Part shown: piece after piece, positions 27,175-37,681 of the stretch
Layout: each line of letters begins with the position of its first letter
How positions within the stretch are numbered: the first letter of the stretch is position 1
Assembly (NCBI RefSeq): GCF_024171885.1
Contig: NZ_JAMTCP010000021.1
Coordinates: 1-64,000, forward strand
Origin: Streptoalloteichus tenebrarius
Lineage (GTDB): Bacteria > Actinomycetota > Actinomycetes > Mycobacteriales > Pseudonocardiaceae
Direction: 5' to 3'
DNA: 64,000 nucleotides
Notes under the pieces: generated by a model
What the model was told of the DNA's origin: nothing
The model's input: the letters and a program-made list of their open reading frames with translations, nothing else
The model's database searches: none
Position numbers and translations under genes: made by a program

Positions 27175-27238
27175 GCGTCGATCGTGGCAGAGGAGCGGGA
27201 CGCGCCGCCACGCCTCCCAGATGCCGGGAAGACGTCGG

Positions 27239-29383
<2,145 letters not shown>

Positions 29384-29539
29384 AGTGGGATCTTCCCGGA
29401 CGCACCCCGGTTCACGCTTCCCCCGGCCGGTCGGGGGAGCCACGGTCACCGTGCTCGGTGAGCTGCGACAACCCGGACGGCGGCACCCTCGACCACTCCC
29501 GGTGGCGAGCCGCCGGACCCGGGTCGCAAGAATGGACGC

Positions 29540-30394
29540 GTGACCCAGCACGCCGGGATGCAGGCCACGCCGAACGGGGAGGTCGGAGGAGACGTGGACA
29601 TCGATGTCACCGACCTCGTGGTGCGCATGGACTCCGTGGGGGTCCGCCGAGGGCGCACCGCGTTGTTGCACGATGTCGACTGGCGCGTCGAGCTGGACGA
29701 GCGGTGGGTGGTGCTGGGCCCCAACGGGGCCGGCAAGACCACGTTGCTGCGGTTGGCGGGGGCCGAGCTGCACCCGACGACCGGGTCCGTCCACCTGCTC
29801 GGCGAGCGGATGGGGCGCACCGACGTCTTCGAGCTGCGGCCGAGGATCGGCTTCTGCTCGGCGGCGGTGGCCAACCGGGTGCCGGCCGAGGAGAAGGTGC
29901 GCGACCTCGTCGTCAGCGCCGGCTACGCGGTGCTGGGTCGGTGGCGCGAGGAGTACGACGCGCTGGACACCGGCCGCGCCGACGAGCTGCTGCACGCGCT
30001 GGGCATCGCCCACCTCGCCGACCGGGCCTTCGGCACGTTGTCCGAGGGCGAGCGCAAGCGGACCATGATCGCGCGCTCCCTGATGACCGACCCGGAGATG
30101 CTGCTGCTGGACGAGCCGGCGGCCGGGCTGGACCTGGGCGGCAGGGAGGACCTGGTCTCCCGCCTGTCCGCGCTGGCCCTCGACCCGGACGCGCCGGCGA
30201 TGGTGCTGGTCACCCACCACGTCGAGGAGATCCCGCCGGGCTTCACGCACGCGATGCTGCTGCGGGAGGGCGGTGTCGTGGCCCAGGGCCTGCTGGAGGA
30301 GGTGCTGACCGCGGAGACGCTGTCCACCACGTTCGGCCAGGACCTGGAGCTCCAGCGCGCCGGCGACCGGTACTTCGCCCGCCGTCGGGTCTGA
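29540..30394 (+). CDS. Stand-alone ABC ATPase
   Basis: Single ATP-binding-cassette domain of 284 residues without an adjacent permease. Walker A VLGPNGAGKTTL, signature LSEGERKR, Walker B MLLLDEPAAGLD and H-loop LVTHHVEE are intact. The N-terminus adds about 30 residues before the first strand. The closest style is the ModF/iron-type cytosolic ATPase found singly in actinobacterial chromosomes; its partner and role are not known. GTG at 29540 has AAGAAT 6 nt before it, a leaderless start. Confidence 0.85.
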   Translation: MTQHAGMQATPNGEVGGDVDIDVTDLVVRMDSVGVRRGRTALLHDVDWRVELDERWVVLGPNGAGKTTLLRLAGAELHPTTGSVHLLGERMGRTDVFELRPRIGFCSAAVANRVPAEEKVRDLVVSAGYAVLGRWREEYDALDTGRADELLHALGIAHLADRAFGTLSEGERKRTMIARSLMTDPEMLLLDEPAAGLDLGGREDLVSRLSALALDPDAPAMVLVTHHVEEIPPGFTHAMLLREGGVVAQGLLEEVLTAETLSTTFGQDLELQRAGDRYFARRRV

Positions 30395-30531
30395 CCCCCG
30401 CCTCGTTCGGGTCCTCGCGCTCGCGTCCACCCCGCGGCGACTGGCGCCGGCGGGGGGACGCGGCGCGGCCGGCGGGCGGCCGGGCGGGCGTCTGCCTGGC
30501 GGGAGTGTCCGCGACGTCTCGTTCGGAACCG

Positions 30532-30549
30532 GGCTACCGCGCGGTAGCC
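30532..30549 (+). promoter_or_regulatory. 18-bp perfect palindrome over the enoyl-CoA hydratase -10
   Basis: GGCTACCGCGCGGTAGCC, followed by T so that TAGCCT (30545-30550) is a plausible -10 hexamer. A repressor bound here would block the promoter of the downstream hydratase gene. Confidence 0.6.
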
Positions 30550-30602
30550 TGCGCTGGGCCGGCGGATGCGGCCGCCGGCGGCAGCGACGAGGAGGTAGCG
30601 GC

Positions 30603-31382
30603 GTGGGCGAGTTCGTCAGGCTTGAGGTCGACGAGGGCATCGGCACCATCCGGCTCGACCGGCCGCCGATGAACGCGCTGAACACCCAGGTGCAGGAGGA
30701 GATCCGGGCCTGCGCCCACGAGGCGGGCTCCAGGGACGACGTCCGCGCGGTGATCGTCTACGGCGGGGAGAAGGTGTTCGCGGCCGGCGCGGACATCAAG
30801 GAGATGGCCGAGATGTCCTATGCGGACATGGCCGCCCGCGCCCACGCGCTGTCCTCGTCGTTCACCGCGGTGGCCGAGATCCCGAAGCCGACGGTGGCCG
30901 CGATCACCGGCTACGCCCTCGGCGGCGGCTTCGAGCTGGCGCTGTGCTGCGACCGGCGGATCGCCGGCGACAACGCCAAGGTCGGCCAGCCGGAGATCCT
31001 GCTCGGCATCATCCCCGGCGCGGGCGGCACGCAGCGGCTCGCGCGCCTGGTGGGGCCGAGCCGGGCCAAGGACATCGTCTACACCGGACGGTTCGTCGGC
31101 GCGGAGGAGGCGCTGCGGATCGGCATGGTGGACGAGGTCGTGGCGCCCGACGAGGTGTACTCGGCGGCGCGGAGCTGGGCCGGCCAGTTCGTCAACGGCC
31201 CCGCGCGGGCGCTGGCCGCGGCCAAGGCGGCCATCGACGGCGGGCTGGAGACCGACCTCGGCAACGGGCTGCGCCTGGAGAGCCACCTGTTCGCCGCGCT
31301 GTTCGCCACCGAGGACCAGAAGACCGGCATGCGCTCGTTCGTCGAGAACGGCCCCGGCAAGGCGAAGTTCGTCGGCCGGTGA
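30603..31382 (+). CDS. Enoyl-CoA hydratase/isomerase family protein
   Basis: Crotonase-fold enzyme of 259 residues, probably hydrating 2-enoyl-CoA in fatty-acid beta-oxidation. Motifs: FAAGADIKEMAEM (CoA/oxyanion loop), ITGYALGGGFELAL, GQPEILLGIIPGAGGTQRL where the Glu residues of PE and the GAGG loop match active hydratases, and a C-terminal FVENGPGKAKFVGR. GTG start after GAGGAG. A perfect palindrome covers its promoter. Length and motifs resemble mycobacterial EchA8. Confidence 0.9.
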   Translation: MGEFVRLEVDEGIGTIRLDRPPMNALNTQVQEEIRACAHEAGSRDDVRAVIVYGGEKVFAAGADIKEMAEMSYADMAARAHALSSSFTAVAEIPKPTVAAITGYALGGGFELALCCDRRIAGDNAKVGQPEILLGIIPGAGGTQRLARLVGPSRAKDIVYTGRFVGAEEALRIGMVDEVVAPDEVYSAARSWAGQFVNGPARALAAAKAAIDGGLETDLGNGLRLESHLFAALFATEDQKTGMRSFVENGPGKAKFVGR

Positions 31383-31411
31383 GCGGGCGGACGCGACGGC
31401 CGGAGAACGAC

Positions 31412-32410
31412 GTGACCACACTGGACCCCCAGGTGGATCCCCAGCCGAACCCCCCGGTGGACCCCGAGCCGAACCCGCACGCCACCGCCGAGGAGGTCGA
31501 GGCGGCGTACGCGGACCCCAAGCTGGCCAACGTGCTCTACCACGACTGGGAGGCCGCCACCTACGACGAGAAGTGGTCGATCTCCTACGACCAGCGGTGC
31601 GTCGACTACGCCGTCGGGCGGTTCCGCGCCGCGGCCGGTGACCGGGGCTGGCCGTACGGCCACGCGCTGGAGCTGGGGTCGGGCACCGGCTTCTTCCTGC
31701 TGAACCTCATGCAGGGCGGGGTCATCGCGAAGGGCTCGGTGACCGACCTGTCGCCGGGCATGGTCCAGGTGGCCCTGCGCAACGCGGAGAACCTGGGCCT
31801 GGACGTGGACGGCCGGGTCGCCGACGCCGAGCGCATCCCCTACGACGACGACACCTTCGACCTGGTCGTCGGGCACGCGGTGCTGCACCACATCCCGGAC
31901 GTGCCCTCGGCGATGCGCGAGGTGCTCCGGGTGCTCAAGCCCGGCGGCCGGTTCGTCTTCGCCGGTGAGCCGACCAGGGTCGGCGACTCCTACGCCAGGG
32001 CGCTCGGCCGGCTGACGTGGTGGCTGACCACGAACGTCACCCGGCTCCCGCCGCTCACCGGCTGGCGGCGCCCGCAGGAGGAGCTGGACGAGTCCTCGCG
32101 CGCGGCGGCGCTGGAGGCCGTCGTGGACCTGCACACGTTCGACCCGACCGAGCTGGAGCGCACCGCGCGGTCCGCCGGGGCGGTCAACGTGCGGGCGGTG
32201 ACCGAGGAGTTCACCGCCGCGCTGTTCGGCTGGCCGGTGCGGACGTTCGAGGCCGCGGTGCCGAGGGAGAAGCTGGGCTTCGGCTGGGCGATGTTCGCCT
32301 ACCGCACCTGGCAGAAGCTGTCCTGGTTGGACGAGAACCTGCTCGCGAAGGTCCTCCCGCGCGAGCTGTTCTACAACGTGCTGGTCACGGGTGTGAAGCC
32401 GAAGGCGTGA
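31412..32410 (+). CDS. SAM-dependent methyltransferase (class I)
   Basis: 332 residues. The Rossmann core begins at HALELGSGTGFFLLNLMQ (SAM motif I), continues through VTDLSPGMVQVALRNA, DDDTFDLVVGHAVLHHIPD and EVLRVLKPGGRFVFAGEPTR; the C-terminal third is less conserved. A proline-rich N-terminal stretch (PQVDPQPNPPVDPEPNP) precedes it. GTG at 31412 chosen for the GGAGA site; GTG 31379, overlapping the hydratase stop, is an alternative. Likely co-transcribed with the hydratase (about 30 bp gap). Substrate unknown. Confidence 0.82.
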   Translation: MTTLDPQVDPQPNPPVDPEPNPHATAEEVEAAYADPKLANVLYHDWEAATYDEKWSISYDQRCVDYAVGRFRAAAGDRGWPYGHALELGSGTGFFLLNLMQGGVIAKGSVTDLSPGMVQVALRNAENLGLDVDGRVADAERIPYDDDTFDLVVGHAVLHHIPDVPSAMREVLRVLKPGGRFVFAGEPTRVGDSYARALGRLTWWLTTNVTRLPPLTGWRRPQEELDESSRAAALEAVVDLHTFDPTELERTARSAGAVNVRAVTEEFTAALFGWPVRTFEAAVPREKLGFGWAMFAYRTWQKLSWLDENLLAKVLPRELFYNVLVTGVKPKA

Positions 32411-32429
32411 CCAGGCCGTGAGAGGACGT

Positions 32430-32461
32430 GTGAGGGCCGCCCCGGCCGGGGCGGCCCTCAC
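32430..32461. terminator. 32-bp perfect palindrome, terminator
   Basis: GTGAGGGCCGCCCC, centre GGCC, and the exact complement; ends the hydratase-methyltransferase unit 19 bp after the stop. Confidence 0.9.
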
Positions 32462-32686
32462 CGCGTCTGGCCCTCCGCCCACGAGGAGTCGCTGACTCTC
32501 CACAGTGGACATTCGTTCCCGGGGAACCCCGCTCGTCCCTGTGGTCGCGCGCCCGCCGGAAGGCGAGGTCACCGGAGGAAGGGGTCAAGGGGAACCAAAC
32601 GCCCTGACTGCCCGAATCGGGTCGAGGGGTTGGCCCGTGTGGCCTAGGGTGCCGACCCGGATCCTTGTGAGGCGAGGGGAAGAGAC

Positions 32687-33460
32687 ATGACCAGTGGCAC
32701 GAGGCGCGTCGGCAAGGTGGCCGCGATCGCGGCGATGGCGGCGGTGTTGGTGACCGGCGCGAGTTCGCTGTCCACCGCCGCGCCCGCCCCGGTTCCCGCC
32801 GGGCACGGCGCGCACGAGCCGGCCAACGTCGGCCAGGTCAAGAACGACGTGAAGAAGTACTACGGCGACCGGGTCGACGCCCAGGGCCGGCACCAGGCCT
32901 CGCCGGACAGCGCGTGGGCCAGGGACACCCGGTCGCAGATCGACCGGGCGCGCCACCACCTCCAGGCGCGGCTGCACGCCGTGCGCAACCCCGCGATCGT
33001 GCTCGACATCGACGACACCTCCGAGCTGACCTACTCCTACGAGGTCAGCAGGGACTTCGCGTTCGACCAGCGCAGCTTCGACGAGGCGGTCAACACCGGA
33101 GCCTTCCCCGCGATCGAGGCGACCAGGGAGCTGACCCTCTGGGCCAAGCGCAACGGCGTGAAGGTGTACTTCGTCACCGGCCGCAGGGACAACCTGACCG
33201 AGGGCACGCGGAACTCCCTGCGGAAGAACGGCTACCCCGAGCCGGACGGGCTGTTCCTCAAGCCGAGCGCGAACCCGCCGGCCTACCTGAAGTGCGGCAC
33301 CCAGTGCTCCACCGTGGAGTACAAGTCCGGCACCAGGGCGTTCCTGGAGTCGCAGGGCAACACGATCGTGCTGAACATCGGGGACCAGTACAGCGACCTG
33401 GAGGGCGGGCACGCCGAGCGCGGCGTGAAGCTGCCCAACCCGATGTACTACCTGCCCTGA
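32687..33460 (+). CDS. Secreted HAD-family acid phosphatase (class B/C-like)
   Basis: Exported phosphatase of 257 residues. The N-terminus RRVGKVAAIAAMAAVLVTGA...STAAPAP is a signal peptide. HAD motif I is VLDIDDTSE (nucleophile Asp107, acid/base Asp109), motif II VYFVTGRRDN with the conserved Thr, motif III Lys in VEYKSGTRAFLE, motif IV NIGDQYSDLEGG. These match the acid phosphatase B superfamily that dephosphorylates small phosphate esters outside the cell. ATG with GAGGGGA upstream; TAGGGT at 32645-32650 may be the -10. Tandem with a diverged paralog downstream. Confidence 0.9.
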   Translation: MTSGTRRVGKVAAIAAMAAVLVTGASSLSTAAPAPVPAGHGAHEPANVGQVKNDVKKYYGDRVDAQGRHQASPDSAWARDTRSQIDRARHHLQARLHAVRNPAIVLDIDDTSELTYSYEVSRDFAFDQRSFDEAVNTGAFPAIEATRELTLWAKRNGVKVYFVTGRRDNLTEGTRNSLRKNGYPEPDGLFLKPSANPPAYLKCGTQCSTVEYKSGTRAFLESQGNTIVLNIGDQYSDLEGGHAERGVKLPNPMYYLP

Positions 33461-33496
33461 CCGCTCCCGGCGTCTTCTCCGCCGACCGTCGCGCCC

Positions 33497-33540
33497 CCGG
33501 CCCGCCGACCCCCGCTCCGTGCGGTGGCTCGGCGGGCCGG
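33497..33540. terminator. Hairpin after the first HAD phosphatase
   Basis: CCGGCCCGCCGA (33497-33508) and TCGGCGGGCCGG (33529-33540), 12-bp stem with a 20-nt loop. It separates the two paralogs, so they need not be co-expressed. Confidence 0.75.
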
Positions 33541-33665
33541 CCGCCACTCACCCGGCCCGGTGGTGACCGCGCCGCCTTCGTGTGGCGCGCCTGGCGGGTC
33601 GGCCGTCCCCGGCGGTGGCGGGGCGGCAGACTTCGACGCCTCGCCGCGCGTGGAGGGACCAGTCG

Positions 33666-34406
33666 ATGTCGGGTGTCCGGGCCGTGTTCGCCGTCCTGCT
33701 CGTCGGGCTGCTCAGCGGCGCGTCCGCGCTCGGCTCCGGGCGCGCGGAGCGGGACGCGGAGCCGCCCAACCTGGGACGGGTCAAGGCGGCGGTCCGGGAG
33801 TTCTACGGCGACCGGGTCGACGCCGCCGGCCACCACCACGCCTCGCCGGACAGCCCGTGGGGCAGGCAGGTGGCCCACGAGGTGGGGCAGGCCAGGGACC
33901 ACCTCGCCGAGCGGCTCGCCGCCGGGGTGGCGAACCCCGCCCTCGTCCTGGAGGTGGAGGACACGGCGGAGCTGAGCTACCCGCTGCGCGCCGACCGGGA
34001 CTTCGCGGTCGACCGGCGGGCCGTCCACGAGGCGGTCCGGGCCGGCTCGCTCCCCGTCATCGAGCCGACGCGAGACCTCGTCGTGTGGGCCAAGCAGCAC
34101 GGGGTGCGGGTGTTCTTCGTCGCCGCGCTCCCCGAGGACGCCGCGGACGGGGCCGTCGCCGGGTTGCGCGCGCACGGCTATCCCGAGCCGGACGGCTTCT
34201 TCACGTTCCCCGGTGAGGAGCCGCCCAGCTACCTGCGCTGCGCCGCCCGGTGCACGCCGCTCCAGTACAAGACCGGCACCCGGGCGTACCTGGAGCAGCA
34301 GGGGCACACCATTGTCGTCAACCTCGGCTCCCAGGAGGTCGACCTCGCCGGGGGCCACGCGGAGCGCGCCGTGAAGCTGCCCAACCCGATGTTTTTCGTA
34401 CCCTGA
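33666..34406 (+). CDS. HAD acid phosphatase paralog lacking catalytic residues (probable pseudoenzyme)
   Basis: 246 residues, aligning end to end with the preceding phosphatase (shared FYGDRVDA, ASPDS.W, GYPEPDG, YLRC, GGHAER.VKLPNPM). The catalytic signature DIDDT has become EVEDT (Glu96 and Glu98 replace both Asp), motif II VTGRRDN has become VAALPED with the Thr lost, and motif IV GDQYSDL is GSQEVDL. The motif III Lys (YKTGTRAYLE) and the fold-defining residues remain. The coding frame is intact with a GGAGGG site and signal peptide, so it looks maintained, perhaps as a binding protein rather than an enzyme. Confidence 0.85.
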   Translation: MSGVRAVFAVLLVGLLSGASALGSGRAERDAEPPNLGRVKAAVREFYGDRVDAAGHHHASPDSPWGRQVAHEVGQARDHLAERLAAGVANPALVLEVEDTAELSYPLRADRDFAVDRRAVHEAVRAGSLPVIEPTRDLVVWAKQHGVRVFFVAALPEDAADGAVAGLRAHGYPEPDGFFTFPGEEPPSYLRCAARCTPLQYKTGTRAYLEQQGHTIVVNLGSQEVDLAGGHAERAVKLPNPMFFVP

Positions 34407-34459
34407 CGGAAAAGGCCCGCGTTTCCGGTACGCCCTCCAGCGCCGCTGGCGTCCGTGCG

Positions 34460-36037
34460 TCAGAAGACGGTGCCGACGTCCTGGGCGACGATGCGACTCA
34501 GGCAGCGTTCCGCGAGCGCCGCGACCGTCCACGACGGATTGCAGCACCCGGTCGACCCCGGGATGAGCGCGGCGTCCACGACGTAGAGACCGGGGTGGTC
34601 GAGCACGCGTCCGTCGAGGTCGCAGACCCTGCCCAGCACCGCGCCCCCCAGCGGGTGGAAGGTGAACGGGTCGAGCGCGTTGAGGTCCACGAGGGTCCCG
34701 CCGGTGGCGCGGACCAGCCGGTCGAGCGTGCTCCGGACGGCCTCCCGCGAGCGCTGGTCGGCGCTGACCGGCCACCGCAGCACCACCTCGTCGGCGCGCC
34801 CGTCGTAGTGGAACCGCCCGTGCCCGTCCGGGATGCCCATGCCGAGCATCGCCATGGTCCGCAGTTCGACCGGCAGCGGCGCGGGACCGTGCTCGACACT
34901 GACCGGCCCGGCCGGGTTGGACCAGTCCAGGATGGCCGAGCAGGCCGGCCCGCCCTGTGGCGGGTTGGTCGGCTGGGGGACGAGGTGGCGCAGGTAGAGC
35001 CGGTCGCCGTTGTTGCCCCAGTGCCCGCCCACGTCGTCCGGCAGGTCCGGCATCGCGCCGGTGCCCCTGGCCCGCACCAGCAGCCGCGACGTGCCGGCCG
35101 ACCCCGCGCCCAGGAACAGGGCGTCGGCCGTGACCACGACGTGTTCCAGCACCTCGCCGTCGGTGTTGATCCGGTCGCAGCGCACGACGTAGCGGTTGGC
35201 GTTGTCCCTGCGGATGTCGCGCACCACGTGCAGGGGAGCGACCGTCACCCGTCCGGTGCGCTCGGCGGCGGCGAGGTAGGTGCGGTCGACGGAGTGCTTG
35301 CCGGAGTTGTTGACGCCGTAGATGACGTCCCCGGTGGACATCGAGGCGGGCACCTCGCCGCGCAGCTCGCGGCGCACGTCCTCCCAGTCGACCGGCAACG
35401 GCACCCGCTCGGCGCGCAGCCCCGCCCGTCGCGCGTGTTCCAGGAACAGGCGGGTCGAGGTGTACCGCACGTGGTCGAGCACGTCGTCGGGGATGGCGGT
35501 GAGCCGCAACATCGCCGCCACCCGGGGGTAGAAGACGCGGTCCATCTCGTCGTAGTCGACGCCGGAGGGCATGACCCTGGCGAACAGCTCGGCGTTCGGT
35601 CGCAGCGACATCCCGGCGTAGGCCAGCGACGACCCGCCGACGCCCGCGCCGCAGATGATGTCCATGCCCTGGCCCCTGACCCGTTCGATCACCCCGGTGT
35701 AGGGGCGGAACAGGGCGGGCGGCGAGGCGGGGAACACCGGGTGCGGCTTCAGCCAGCTCACCCGCCGGTCGGGGTGGAAGAACCGGGGGAAGGTGTCCGA
35801 GCCGGGCCCGGCCTCCCACCTCCGCCCGCGTTCCAGCACGAGGGTCCGCACCCCGGCCTCGGCCAGGCGTAAGGCGGCGACGCCCCCGCCGAAGCCGCTG
35901 CCGACGACCACCGCGCGCCAGCGTTCCTCGCGGGTGGGCGGTCCCGCCGCGTTCGCGGGGGCGGCGGCGGCCGTCAGGCCGAACGCCGTCACCGCCGATC
36001 CGGTCAGGAACCGCCGCCGGTCGAACCCCCTGGCCAC
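34460..36037 (-). CDS. Cholesterol oxidase-like GMC flavoenzyme, Tat-exported
   Basis: 525-residue FAD enzyme predicted to oxidise cholesterol or another 3-beta-hydroxysteroid outside the cell. The N-terminus RRRFLTGSAVTAFG is a Tat signal (residues 7-20). FAD fold: AVVVGSGFGGGVAALRLAEA; then GAGVGGSSLAYAG; C-terminal FHPLGGAVLGR with the active-site His, GLYVVDAALIPGSTG and NPSWTVAALAER containing the expected Asn. This order matches class I cholesterol oxidases of Streptomyces and Brevibacterium. GTG at 36037 with GGAGGGA in front. It follows the endoglycoceramidase gene on the same strand but has its own promoter (36074-36102). Confidence 0.85.
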   Translation of the reverse strand: MARGFDRRRFLTGSAVTAFGLTAAAAPANAAGPPTREERWRAVVVGSGFGGGVAALRLAEAGVRTLVLERGRRWEAGPGSDTFPRFFHPDRRVSWLKPHPVFPASPPALFRPYTGVIERVRGQGMDIICGAGVGGSSLAYAGMSLRPNAELFARVMPSGVDYDEMDRVFYPRVAAMLRLTAIPDDVLDHVRYTSTRLFLEHARRAGLRAERVPLPVDWEDVRRELRGEVPASMSTGDVIYGVNNSGKHSVDRTYLAAAERTGRVTVAPLHVVRDIRRDNANRYVVRCDRINTDGEVLEHVVVTADALFLGAGSAGTSRLLVRARGTGAMPDLPDDVGGHWGNNGDRLYLRHLVPQPTNPPQGGPACSAILDWSNPAGPVSVEHGPAPLPVELRTMAMLGMGIPDGHGRFHYDGRADEVVLRWPVSADQRSREAVRSTLDRLVRATGGTLVDLNALDPFTFHPLGGAVLGRVCDLDGRVLDHPGLYVVDAALIPGSTGCCNPSWTVAALAERCLSRIVAQDVGTVF

Positions 36038-36073
36038 CTGGTCTCCCTCCTGCCGTGGACTGGACAGGTGGCC

Positions 36074-36102
36074 ACGCTAGAAGTGAGGGATCTTCACAAC
36101 AA
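36074..36102 (-). promoter_or_regulatory. Promoter of the cholesterol oxidase gene
   Basis: On the minus strand TTGTTG (36097-36102) and TAGCGT (36074-36079) are separated by exactly 17 nt, giving a start about 30 bp before the GTG. The region is noticeably AT-richer than its surroundings. Confidence 0.55.
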
Positions 36103-36175
36103 CTCGTTGACCAGGGGAAACGTGAAGACAACACGGTTGACGGCACCGCTCCACACCATCGTGGACTCCGCCGGG

Positions 36176-37681
36176 TCAGCGGGCACGCGCAGTGATCGTC
36201 ACCTCCTCCCGTGCTTCCTCCGTCCGGTCGAGCGTCACGGCGGCCACCTGGCGATCGGCGTCCCACTCCACGGAGCAACGGACACCGCACGTGATCACCG
36301 GCCGCTCCGGGAACCGGGAGCGGGGGAGGAACAGCTCGGTGGGGCCGCGCGCTCCCGCCCCCGGCCGGAGCACGACGGTCAGCGCCGTCCCGTCGTCGTC
36401 CCACCGCACCGGCTCGCCGGCGATCGCCCTGGGGTACGGCCTGGCCAGGCGGTCGGCCAGCGGGGCCCAGCCGCCGTCGGGCGCGTACGGCCCCCACCCG
36501 CCGCGATCGTTGGACCAGTACAGCCATCCGCTCCCGTTGCGGTCGGCCATGTCCACGACGTCGTCCACGTAGTCGAGCGCGCCGTCGACCGTCGCGTTCA
36601 GCCCGAACTCGGCCAGCAGCAACGGGGCGTCGAGCCGCCGCGCGACCTCGGTGTTGGCCCGACGCCACCGCTCCACGGTGTCCCGCGTGAGCGCCCTGGT
36701 GAGGCCGGTGTACGGCTGGCCGGCGGTGACCAGCACGGGGTAGAGGTGCGGCGCGTACGCGATCCTCGGCCCGCCGGGCCGGGGGTCGGAAAGTCGGCCC
36801 AGCGAGGACCGGAGGCCCCAGTTCACCCCGAGCGCCTGCGGCTCGACGAGGATCCACCGCCGGGTGTCGACCTCCCGGATCGCGTTGATCAGGCGCTGGG
36901 AGAACGGGGTCAGGAGGTCGCGCTCGAAGAACGGCCAGGTGCTCGTCCCGCCGTAGGGCTCGTTGAACAGGTCGTAGCCGAGGACCCCGTCCTCGCCGGC
37001 GAAACGTTGGGCGACATGCCGCCACATCGCCACGAAGTGCCGGGCCAGCTCGGGGTGCCGGCCCGTCGTGCCCCAGAGGTGGTCGAAGGCGCGCACGACC
37101 CCGGGCTGGAGGTAGGTCAGCTCCCACGGCGTCTGCGACACCGCCGGCAGGCCGTCGAAGTGGGTGGCCCAGCGGGGAGCGCCGTTGTTGGGGGACGCGC
37201 CGGCGACCGCCGGTCCCCACGCGTCCTGGTGCATGTCGAGCACCACGTGCACGCCGTGGCGGCCGTACCACCTGACGCGTTCCGCCACCTTGTCCAAATA
37301 GGACTCGTCATAGACGCCGGGGCTCGGTTCGACCCTGGCCCAGAAGACCAGCAGGCGCACGGCGTTGGAGCCCAGCCGCCGGACCTCGGCCGCGATCTCC
37401 GCCTCGCCCGTCCACGGCATCGCGTCTGGGGACTCCTTGGCGCTGTGGCCGTTGTTCATGCCGTGGAGGACCAGGGCGCGGCCCTGCTCGTCGGTCAGGT
37501 GGGGGAGGGACGGGCGTGCGCCGCTCCCCGCCCGCGCGCACGGGTCGGCCTCCGCGCCGCCCGCGCACGCCACCTCGGGGATCACTCGGTCCGGTGTGCG
37601 GGCGTCGGCCCGCTGGACGCCGACCAGGGGCGCCAGCAGGCCGACCACCACCGCCACCGCGAGGGCGGCGCTAGTACGCAC
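36176..37681 (-). CDS. Endoglycoceramidase-like GH5 glycosidase, secreted
   Basis: Predicted to cleave the bond between glycan and ceramide of glycosphingolipids. 501 residues with signal peptide VRTSAALAVAVVVGLLAPLV. Catalytic barrel: VLDMHQDAWG, VLGYDLFNEPYGG with the acid/base Glu of NEP, and LLLAEFGLNATVDGA with the nucleophile Glu; a C-terminal beta domain (TELFLPRSRFPERPV) follows. The overall order matches Rhodococcus EGCase II closely, down to NNG-AP-WAT and YLQPGV.RAFD. GTG at 37681 lies 11 bp inside the end of the SGNH hydrolase gene, indicating coupling. Confidence 0.88.
   Translation of the reverse strand: MRTSAALAVAVVVGLLAPLVGVQRADARTPDRVIPEVACAGGAEADPCARAGSGARPSLPHLTDEQGRALVLHGMNNGHSAKESPDAMPWTGEAEIAAEVRRLGSNAVRLLVFWARVEPSPGVYDESYLDKVAERVRWYGRHGVHVVLDMHQDAWGPAVAGASPNNGAPRWATHFDGLPAVSQTPWELTYLQPGVVRAFDHLWGTTGRHPELARHFVAMWRHVAQRFAGEDGVLGYDLFNEPYGGTSTWPFFERDLLTPFSQRLINAIREVDTRRWILVEPQALGVNWGLRSSLGRLSDPRPGGPRIAYAPHLYPVLVTAGQPYTGLTRALTRDTVERWRRANTEVARRLDAPLLLAEFGLNATVDGALDYVDDVVDMADRNGSGWLYWSNDRGGWGPYAPDGGWAPLADRLARPYPRAIAGEPVRWDDDGTALTVVLRPGAGARGPTELFLPRSRFPERPVITCGVRCSVEWDADRQVAAVTLDRTEEAREEVTITARAR

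Noticed and set aside
34407-34427. CGGAAA/TTTCCG hairpin after the second HAD gene
   Set aside because: Six-base stem with a nine-base loop is within chance expectation.
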